The position numbers were made by a program, and so were the translations under genes. Shown here one piece after another: positions 51,364-59,200 of a stretch of 64,000 nt of DNA. Below the pieces are notes generated by a model. That model ran no database searches. It saw only the letters and a program-made list of their open reading frames with translations, and was not told where the DNA came from. How positions within the stretch are numbered: the first letter of the stretch is position 1; each line of letters begins with the position of its first letter. The stretch comes from Pseudodesulfovibrio cashew (GTDB lineage: Bacteria; Desulfobacterota; Desulfovibrionia; Desulfovibrionales; Desulfovibrionaceae), in NCBI RefSeq assembly GCF_009762795.1, contig NZ_CP046400.1, positions 1 through 64,000 of the forward strand, in the 5' to 3' direction.

Positions 51364-52236
51364 TTGAAAATCGGAGTCATCGGAACCAAGGGCGGCTGGT
51401 CCTCGGAAAAGCTGGCGGACACCGTCGCGGAAAAGACCGGCGGCGAGCGCGTGCTCATCAACATGGAGGACGTGCGCCTGGACCTGCCTTCGGGCGACGC
51501 CTTCTACGACGGATACAACCTGCGCGACTTCGACGCGCTGATGATCAAGAAGATCGGCTCGCGCTACTCCCCGGACCTGCTGGACCGGCTGGAGATCCTG
51601 CGCTACCTCGCCGAACGCGGCCTGAGGATATTCAGCTCTCCCTACTCCATCCTGCGCGCCCTGGACCGCCTCTCCTGCACCATCTCGCTGCAACTGGAGA
51701 ACATCCCCATGCCGCCCACCACCGTCACCGAGTCCGTGGATCAGGCTCTGGCGGCCGTGGAGATGTACGGCGAGGCGGTCTTCAAGCCGCTGTACACCTC
51801 CAAGGCGCGCGGCATGTTCGTGCTCAGGCATGGCCCGGACGCCCGCGCCCGCATTGAGGAATACAAGGCGGAGTTTCCGATCATGTACATCCAGAAGACC
51901 ATCGACCTGGGCGACCTGGACCTCGGCATCGCCTTCCTCGGCGGCGAGTACCTGACCACCTATTCCCGGTGCAAGACCAACGGCGCATGGAACACCACCA
52001 CCGCGTCCGGCGGCAAGTACCGCCCCTACGCCCCTTCCCCGGAGATCATCGAACTGGCCCGCCGGGCGCAGGCTCCCTTCAACCTGGACTTCACCTGCGT
52101 GGACGTGGCCATCACCGACGACGGCCCCTACGTCTTCGAGGTCTCGGTCTTCGGCGGCTTCCGGGGCATTCAGGAAACCAGCGGCATCGACGCGGCCGCG
52201 CGATACGTCGACTACGTCATGGAGAAAATCCGATGA
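51364..52236 (+). CDS. GAK-system ATP-grasp enzyme
   Basis: A 290-residue RimK-like ATP-grasp ligase. It starts MKIGVIGTKGGWSSEKLADTV, has the ATP-binding segment AVFKPLYTSKARGMFVL, and the C-terminal metal motif YVFEVSVFGGFRGIQ. ATP-grasp enzymes activate a carboxylate and join it to an amine or thiol. Start TTG at 51364. It overlaps the HprK-related gene by four bases (ATGA). The acid and amine are unknown; it may build a peptide-like or cofactor product with the CofD-like partner. Confidence 0.82.
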   Translation: MKIGVIGTKGGWSSEKLADTVAEKTGGERVLINMEDVRLDLPSGDAFYDGYNLRDFDALMIKKIGSRYSPDLLDRLEILRYLAERGLRIFSSPYSILRALDRLSCTISLQLENIPMPPTTVTESVDQALAAVEMYGEAVFKPLYTSKARGMFVLRHGPDARARIEEYKAEFPIMYIQKTIDLGDLDLGIAFLGGEYLTTYSRCKTNGAWNTTTASGGKYRPYAPSPEIIELARRAQAPFNLDFTCVDVAITDDGPYVFEVSVFGGFRGIQETSGIDAAARYVDYVMEKIR

Positions 52237-53333
52237 AACTGACAGGCTCCACCCGAAGGGAACTGGCCGAACAGGTCAAGGCGGCCCTTCCCGCAACCAA
52301 CGAACTGCATCTCGACTTCGGCGGCTGCGTCATAAGGACGCTCTGCAACACCGCCGCCCTCAGGGACGCGCTCAAGGGCTATTTCAAGGAATTCATCACC
52401 AACGGCGGCGATCCACAGATTTCGATCTCGGCCCACGAAGGCCCGGTGCCGGAATTCGGACTCGCCTTCACGGTCAAGCAGCCCGATCCGGGCAAGACCA
52501 AGATCAAGGAGGAGTGGGTCGACCTGCCTGACGGGCGCGTGGTTCGCAAGCGGCTGACCGGCATGCATTTCCTGTTCGGCGAAGGGGAGAACTTGGCCGT
52601 GGGCCCGTGCCTGGACAACTCCAATCAGGTCATCAACTTCATCAACAACCGCTTCATCGAGTGGAAGCTCAACCAGGGCGGGTTCCTGGGCCACGCCGCC
52701 GGGGTCGTCCACAACGGGCGCGGTATTTCCCTGGCCGGATTCTCGGGCGCGGGCAAGTCCACCCTGGCCCTGCACCTGATGAGCAAAGGCACCACCTTCG
52801 TCTCCAACGACCGGGTCATGGTCGAGGCGGACGGCGCCGGGCTGACCATGTACGGCGTGGCCAAGCAGCCGCGCATCAATCCGGGCACGGCCCTGAACAA
52901 CCCGGACCTATGCAAGATAGTGGAGCCCGACCTGCGCCAGGAGTTCCTGTCCATGCCCGTGGAAGAGCTCTGGCAGCTCGAACACAAGTACGACGCCCTG
53001 ATCGACGAGTGCTACGGCCTGGGGCGCTTCGCCCTGAAGAGCCCCATGGACGCCCTGGTCATCCTCAACTGGAAGCGGGACGCGGGCGAGATGCGCGTGG
53101 CCAAGGTGGACCCGAAAGAGCGCAAGGACCTCCTGCCCGCGTTCATGAAACCCACCGGCCTCTTCTACCTGCCGGACAACCCGGAACGGCAAAATGATCC
53201 CGGCGTGGAGGCCTACGCCGAGCTGCTCTCCGGCGCGGACCTGATAGAAATCTCCGGGGGCGTCGACTTCGACCGCGCCGCCGAGGTCTGCCTGGCCTAC
53301 ATGGAAACCGGCGAACTGGCCGTCCAAAAGTAG
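52233..53333 (+). CDS. HprK-related kinase B (GAK cluster)
   Basis: A 366-residue protein. The C-terminal half is an HPr-kinase-like P-loop domain with GFSGAGKS (residues 169-176) followed by FVSNDRVMVEADG. The first half (about 1-140) has a unique beta-rich fold. True HprK phosphorylates a serine of HPr; these relatives have no HPr nearby and their target is unknown. It is coupled by ATGA to the ATP-grasp gene and lies 4 bp before the CofD-like gene. Confidence 0.85.
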   Translation: MKLTGSTRRELAEQVKAALPATNELHLDFGGCVIRTLCNTAALRDALKGYFKEFITNGGDPQISISAHEGPVPEFGLAFTVKQPDPGKTKIKEEWVDLPDGRVVRKRLTGMHFLFGEGENLAVGPCLDNSNQVINFINNRFIEWKLNQGGFLGHAAGVVHNGRGISLAGFSGAGKSTLALHLMSKGTTFVSNDRVMVEADGAGLTMYGVAKQPRINPGTALNNPDLCKIVEPDLRQEFLSMPVEELWQLEHKYDALIDECYGLGRFALKSPMDALVILNWKRDAGEMRVAKVDPKERKDLLPAFMKPTGLFYLPDNPERQNDPGVEAYAELLSGADLIEISGGVDFDRAAEVCLAYMETGELAVQK

Positions 53334-53337
53334 CCCC

Positions 53338-54522
53338 ATGCGCATCCAGGTCACCCGCAAGGTCGAGATACCGGACCCGTACAAGCTGGCGCTCTACCGA
53401 AAAGCGCCCGAGCTGGGGCCGCGCATTCTCTTCTTCAGCGGAGGCACGGCCCTGCGCAGCACCTCCCGCAAGTTGATCCGCTCCACGCACAATACCGTCC
53501 ACCTGATCACGCCCTTTGACTCGGGCGGCAGTTCCGCCATTCTCCGCAAGGCCTTCGCCATGCCCGCCGTGGGCGACATCCGCAACCGGCTCATGGCCCT
53601 GGCCGACCAGTCGGTGCAGGGCAACCCGGCCATCTTCGACCTCTTCGCCTACCGGCTGCCCAAAAACCTCGGGCAGGAGAAGCTGCGCGCGGAGCTGGAT
53701 CAGATGGCGGACGGCAGACACAAACTGGTCCGGCGCATCCCCGACCCCATGCGCAAGATCATCCGCAACCACTTCCACCAATTCCTGGAGGCCATGCCCC
53801 GGGACTTCGACCTCAGGGGCGCGAGCATCGGCAACCTCGTGCTCACCGCGGGCTACCTCACCAATCGACGGCAGCTCGACCCGGTCATCTACATCTTTTC
53901 CAAGCTGGTCCAGGTCTGCGGCACGGTCCGTCCAACCATCAACAAGGACCTGCATCTGGCCGTGCGCCTGGAGGACGGCTCCGTCATCGTCGGCCAGCAC
54001 AACATTACCGGCAAGGAGACCGCACCGCTTGCCTCGCCCATCAGCGACATCTGGCTGACGGGCGGACTGGAGAGCGATGCGCCGGTTGCGGCGTCCATCC
54101 GCAACAAGGTCCGCGAACGTATCGCCGGGGCGGACCTGATCTGCTACCCGCCGGGCAGCTTCTACTCCAGCGTGGTGGCCAACCTGCTGCCAGGAGGCGT
54201 GGGCGAGGCCGTGGCGGCCAACCCCTGCCCCAAGGTGTTCGTGCCGGGCACGGGCAGGGACCCGGAGGCCGTGGGCCTGTCCGTGGCCGATCGCGCCGCC
54301 CTGCTCAGGCGCTACCTGACAGAGTCGGGCGCGCCCGAAGGAGCGGACATCCTGGGATACGTGATCGTTGATTCCCGGAACGGCTCGTATCCGGGCGGCA
54401 TCGACCGCGCGGAACTGGACCGGATGGGGCTGACCGTCATCGACTGCGAGCTGGTCACCAGCGGTAGCGCCCCCGACCTCGACGAACGGCTGCTGAGCGA
54501 GATGCTGCTTTCGCTGGCCTAG
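53338..54522 (+). CDS. GAK-system CofD-like protein
   Basis: A 394-residue protein of the CofD/YvcK superfamily, which transfers phospholactyl-type groups in F420 synthesis (CofD) or regulates wall synthesis (YvcK). It starts with the beta-alpha-beta core ILFFSGGTALRSTSRKL, then ITPFDSGGSSAILRKAF, and AGADLICYPPGSFYSSVVANLLP. The key GGTAL and DSGGSS loops are intact. No F420 genes are adjacent, so a different small-molecule role is likely. It is the last tightly linked gene of the cluster. Confidence 0.85.
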   Translation: MRIQVTRKVEIPDPYKLALYRKAPELGPRILFFSGGTALRSTSRKLIRSTHNTVHLITPFDSGGSSAILRKAFAMPAVGDIRNRLMALADQSVQGNPAIFDLFAYRLPKNLGQEKLRAELDQMADGRHKLVRRIPDPMRKIIRNHFHQFLEAMPRDFDLRGASIGNLVLTAGYLTNRRQLDPVIYIFSKLVQVCGTVRPTINKDLHLAVRLEDGSVIVGQHNITGKETAPLASPISDIWLTGGLESDAPVAASIRNKVRERIAGADLICYPPGSFYSSVVANLLPGGVGEAVAANPCPKVFVPGTGRDPEAVGLSVADRAALLRRYLTESGAPEGADILGYVIVDSRNGSYPGGIDRAELDRMGLTVIDCELVTSGSAPDLDERLLSEMLLSLA

Positions 54523-54616
54523 GCGACGTCAAATTTCGACATGAAGGCAAACGGACCGGGCGGAAACCGCGCGGAAAAAATACTGGATTCGGAAGGCCAT
54601 GCGCCAGGAGAAAACC

Positions 54617-54796
54617 ATGACTGAAAGCATGAAGAACACCTTTGACTGGAAGGAAGTGTGCGACCTGTTCTGCATTCGTGAAGACGAGCAGCCCAGGGAG
54701 GAGGAGAGGGAGAAAATCCTCAAGAGGATCAACAAGGTGACCGACGAATTCGGCCGCGATTACGTAATTCGCAAGATAGCCCTGCACACGCACTAA
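54617..54796 (+). CDS. Small charged protein in the GAK cluster
   Basis: A 59-residue soluble protein starting MTESMKNTFDWKEVCDLFCI and rich in Glu/Lys, with two Cys early. GGAG lies 7 bp before the ATG at 54617; an earlier in-frame ATG lacks a site. It lies between the CofD-like and ParA genes. I do not recognise it; it may be a partner of the ParA-like ATPase. Confidence 0.65.
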   Translation: MTESMKNTFDWKEVCDLFCIREDEQPREEEREKILKRINKVTDEFGRDYVIRKIALHTH

Positions 54797-54832
54797 CCCG
54801 CGTTCTCTCCCGACGCACAACCGAGGAGCGCC

Positions 54833-55588
54833 ATGCGAACCATAGTCGTACTCAACCAGAAAGGCGGCGTCGGCAAGACCTCGACTACCGTCAACCTCGG
54901 CGCGGCCCTGGCCCGCCAGAAGCAGCGGGTCCTTCTGCTCGACCTCGACCCCCAGGCCCACCTGACCTATTCTCTGGGGATCATGGCCCACCAGCTGCCT
55001 AGAACCATGGGCGCGGTCCTCATGGGCGAATGCGGCCTGATGGACGTTGTCCGCGAAACCGCCGACCTGTCCGTGGTTCCGGCCTCGGTGGCGCTGGCCG
55101 GAACCGAGGTGGACCTGGCCGGCGTGGAGCGCCGCGAAACCCGGCTCAAGGAGGCCCTGGCCGGGATCGACGGCTACGACTTCGTGCTCATGGACTGCCC
55201 GCCCAATCTCGGCCTGCTGACCCTCAACGCCATGGTCGCGGGAACGGAGCTGCTCGTGCCGGTCCAGCCGGAATTTCTCGCCCTGCAGAGCCTGGGCAAG
55301 CTCATGGAGACAGTCGGAGCCATCCGCGCCGGGTGGAACCCGGACCTCGCCCTGACCGGCATCGTGCTCACCCGCTACCAGCGCCACAAGAAGCTCAACC
55401 GCGAGACGCGCCGCAACATCCGCGACTACTTCGGCGACGCCCTGCTCGAGACGACCATCCGCGACAACATCTCCCTGGCCGAGGCGCCCAGTTTCGGCCA
55501 GGACATCTTCACCTACAAACCCCGCAGCAACGGGGCCGCCGACTACCGGAACCTGGCCCTGGAGCTGCTCCGCAGAGGTGCCCTATGA
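54833..55588 (+). CDS. ParA/MinD-type ATPase (GAK cluster)
   Basis: A 251-residue ATPase. The deviant Walker A is KGGVGKTS (residues 10-17), followed by LLLDLDPQAHLT and LMDCPPNLGLLTLNA. It lacks the N-terminal DNA-binding domain of plasmid ParA proteins, as in orphan ParA proteins that position chemoreceptor arrays or cellular cargo. The next gene overlaps it by ATGA. It may position the GAK products in the cell. Confidence 0.88.
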   Translation: MRTIVVLNQKGGVGKTSTTVNLGAALARQKQRVLLLDLDPQAHLTYSLGIMAHQLPRTMGAVLMGECGLMDVVRETADLSVVPASVALAGTEVDLAGVERRETRLKEALAGIDGYDFVLMDCPPNLGLLTLNAMVAGTELLVPVQPEFLALQSLGKLMETVGAIRAGWNPDLALTGIVLTRYQRHKKLNRETRRNIRDYFGDALLETTIRDNISLAEAPSFGQDIFTYKPRSNGAADYRNLALELLRRGAL

Positions 55589-56022
55589 GCGAAGACAAGA
55601 GACTCGGAACCAACCCGCTGGCCTGGGTGGACCAGGCCGCAGCGAAACCCGCCGTGCTGCCCGGCGCAGGTCCGACGGCGCAGGCGGCTCCCCTTCCGGT
55701 CCCGCCCGCTCCCGGAGGCTGCTTCATTACCCCGGCGGACACGATCACCAAGGAGGACATCATGAGCAAAGGCAAGGTCAAGATAAAGCAGACCCTGGAA
55801 ACCGCGATGGTCATTGCGCACCTGAATGACCTGGCCCAGTCCCTGGACTCAGGCGTGGTCCGCGCCGAGGACGGCGACAACAGCGTGGTCCTGTCCGTGC
55901 CCGAGACCGTTCATTTCGAAATGAAACTCTCCCGCAAGAAGGACAAGGCCAAATGCGCCATCGAACTGGAATGGAAGGACGACGGCAGCCAGGCCGAAGG
56001 CTTCCGCATCACCGAAGGCTGA
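55585..56022 (+). CDS. Amphi-Trp domain protein with N-terminal linker (ParA partner?)
   Basis: A 145-residue protein. Residues 1-58 are a low-complexity Pro/Ala-rich leader that begins MSEDKRLGTNPLAWVDQ, the style of adaptor peptides that contact ParA ATPases. Residues 60-145 are an amphi-Trp domain with KVKIKQTLETAMVIAHLNDLAQSL and the Trp strand KCAIELEWKDDG. It starts inside the ParA stop codon. A shorter start at 55762 (MSKGK) is possible. This is the second amphi-Trp gene in the cluster. Confidence 0.72.
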   Translation: MSEDKRLGTNPLAWVDQAAAKPAVLPGAGPTAQAAPLPVPPAPGGCFITPADTITKEDIMSKGKVKIKQTLETAMVIAHLNDLAQSLDSGVVRAEDGDNSVVLSVPETVHFEMKLSRKKDKAKCAIELEWKDDGSQAEGFRITEG

Positions 56023-56033
56023 CCCGTAATTTT

Positions 56034-56065
56034 CCGCCGGGGCCCGCACCGGCTCCGGCGGTTTT
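56034..56065 (+). terminator. Terminator of the GAK cluster
   Basis: CCGCCGGGGCC (56034-56044) pairs with GGCTCCGGCGG (56051-56061) with one G-T pair, followed by TTTT. It is 12 bp after the last GAK gene. Confidence 0.65.
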
Positions 56066-56214
56066 CGATCTAAGAATTCCACACGTTTTTTCCTTCCCGA
56101 CGCTGGACAATTTTCCGTGGATGTTGTCAGGTAACAGCTTGAGTACTATCACCAAGCCGATCCCTGACGACTTAGCCGGGACCGGCGACAACCGCTCCGC
56201 CGGGAAGGTGCCCC

Positions 56215-59200
56215 ATGAATAAATCCGGTCTGAAAACCGCCGTCATAACCATCCTCTGTCTCATCGTGGCCGCCCAGGCCGCCTGGATCATCACCTCGAC
56301 CCAGCCGAAGGCGAAACCGCCGTCGGTCAAGGAGGTCCGGGTGCTGCAGGGCAGGGCCGGACTGGAGATCGAACTGGCCGCCCCGCTGGGCGCGGACGCC
56401 CCGCTCCCGGACCAGTGCGCCGTTCTGGACCCCGAAGCCGAGGGGACCTGGGCCTGGAGCAACCCCTACGTGCTGCGCTTCGAGGCCACCCAGCCGCTGA
56501 AGGGCAATACGCAATACAGCGTAACCCTGGCCCCGGAGACCGGGATCAAAGGCGAACGCGCCTTCACCGTGCAGACAGGCACGTTCCAGCTCGACGACAT
56601 CACCTTTTCCGAAAGGGCGGGCGGCAAGCCCGCCACCGGGATCATCTCTGTCCAACTGCGCTTTTCCGGTCCTGTCTCCCCCGAGGACCTGCTCAAGCAC
56701 GTCACCCTGACCGATGAAACGGACAACACGCCCGTCCCCCTCCAGGTGATGACCTCTTGGAGCACCCGGCGCATGGAACTGCGCACCGATCCCCTGGACA
56801 AGACCACCGAGGGGCGCACCTACCGCCTGAATGTATCCAAGGGGCTGCAAAGGGCCGGGTCCAACCTTGCACTCACGCGCGACTCCGAAGCCACTTTTAC
56901 CCTCAAGATCGATCCGAAGCTGACCTGCGAGGGCATGACTCTCTCCGGCTCCGGCCTGGGGCTGCGCTTTTCCACGCCCATGGACCCGGACTCCGCTGCC
57001 GCATTTATCAATGTGGAGCCCGAGGCGGACTACACCCTCTCGGCGGACGGCAACACCCTGCTCCTCTCCGGCGGGTTCACGCCTGGGGTGAAGTACACCG
57101 TGACCCTGCGCCAGGGCCTGACCGCCGCCGACGGCGCGGTCCTGCAACAGGGAATCAAAGCCACGGCGGCCATGCCCGACCTGAGTCCCTCCGTGGACTT
57201 CACGGGCTCGGGCCTCTTCCTGCCCCGCTCGGCGCGGACCGGACTGGTGCTCAAGGCCGTCAACGCTGGCAAGCTCACCGTGCGCATCGACCGGGTCTAT
57301 CCCAACAACCTCTTCGCCATGCTCAGCGAGTACGGCGGCAGGATTTTCGAAGAAGGCTGGGACTACGGAGGCGTGCCCTCCAACCTTGGGGGCAAGCTGT
57401 TCGAACAGACCTTCGAAGTGAAGGCGGCAAAGAACGAGACCGCCACCGTGCCCCTGGCCTTCGGCAACGCCCTGCGCGACATGAACGGCCTGCTCAGGAT
57501 CAGCGCGGACATCCGTGGCGGAGAGAGCGCAAGGCGCTGGCTGATCCTCTCGGACATCGGCCTGATCGCCAAGCGGGACAGCAGGACCTTCCATGTCTGG
57601 GCCGTGTCCAACAAGACCCTGAAGCCGATCCCCGGCCTGAAGCTGACCCTGATCAGCGACAAGAACCAGCGACTCGGCAGGGCGGTGACCGGCAATTACG
57701 GCACGGCCAGCCTGAAGCTGCCGGAAAACAACGACGACGGCTCCCCCTATCTGATCATGGCTGAAGGCCAAAGCGGGGACTTCACCTTTTTGCTGCTCTC
57801 CCGCTTCGGCGTGGACACCACCGGGCTGGACGTATCCGGCGTGCGCACCTCGCGCACCGGCATGCGCGCTTTCCTCTACGGCGAACGCGACCTGTACCGC
57901 CCAGGCGAAACTTTCAAGGGCATGGCCGTGGTACGGCAGAACGACCTTGCCGCGCCCCCGTCCCAGCCGCTGGTGCTCGTCCACCGCGACTCCAAGGGAC
58001 GCGTGGCCCGCAAGATACGGTTGACCACAGGCAAGGACGGCACGGCGGACTTCACACTGGCCCTGCCCGCCTACGCCCTGACCGGCACCCACTCCCTGGC
58101 CCTGATGGCCGGAAAAACAGTCATCGGCACCTACCGGTTCAAGGTCGAGGAGTTCATCCCGGACCGCATCAAGGTGGAGCTGCTGACCGGCAAGACCGCC
58201 TATGAACCCGGCCAGGCCATCGGGCTTAACGTCAGGAGCAGCTATCTGTTCGGGCCGCCCGCCGCCAACCTGCCGGTGACCCTGCGCGGCGTGCTGCGGG
58301 CCGCACCCTTTGCGCCCACCGGGCTTGAGGACTACGTCTTCGGCGATCCGGAACGCGAGTTCCAGGCCCAGGAGTTCTACGCCTCGGACGGCACCCTGGA
58401 CGCCAACGGCACTCTCTCCGGCTCCCTGCCGGTGCCCGAGGGGCTCACCCCCCCCGCCGCACTCGAAGCCGTCCTTTACGGACGGGTAAGCGAGGCCGGA
58501 GGACGCGGCGTGACCGCCGGAAAAACCGTTCTGGTCCACCCCTACGCCTATTACCTCGGCCTCGGCAGGCTTGAGCGCAACGGCCTTGATCCGGGCAAGC
58601 CCATCTCCTTCCGCTACGTGGCCGCCGCACCGGGCGGCAATGTCTGCGCCCACGGCGAACTGACGGCCAAGCTGTATCGCGACCGGTGGCGCACAGTGGT
58701 CCGCCAGGCCCCCTCGGGCGGGTTCCGCTACGAGTCCGTCAACGACCCGCAACTGGTCGATTCCTCGACCATACCTCCGGGCGAGGGCAAGGGCGAGGTG
58801 ATGTTCACCCCGCCAAGCTACGGCAGCTACCGCGTAACCATCGCCGCCGCCGATTCCGGCGCGTCATCCGCAACGGCATTCTATTGCGGCGGCTGGGGCT
58901 ACTCGCCCTGGGCGTTGAAAAACCCGGCGCGGCTGGAGCTGGCCACGGACAAGGACCAGTACCAGCCGGGTGAAACCGCCGTGGTCCAGATCCGCGCTCC
59001 GTTCCCGGGCCGGGTCCTGGTGGCCGTGGAGGGAGACACCGTCCACGACACGCAAATCGTTGACCTCGAAGGCAACACCGGCGAAGTCCGTCTGCCGGTC
59101 AAACAGGCTTACGCGCCCAACGCACACGTCACCGCCCTGCTGGTGCGCAAGGCCGCTGATGTGGACGAAGGCTCGGTGGGCCGGGCCTTCGGCGCCGTCC

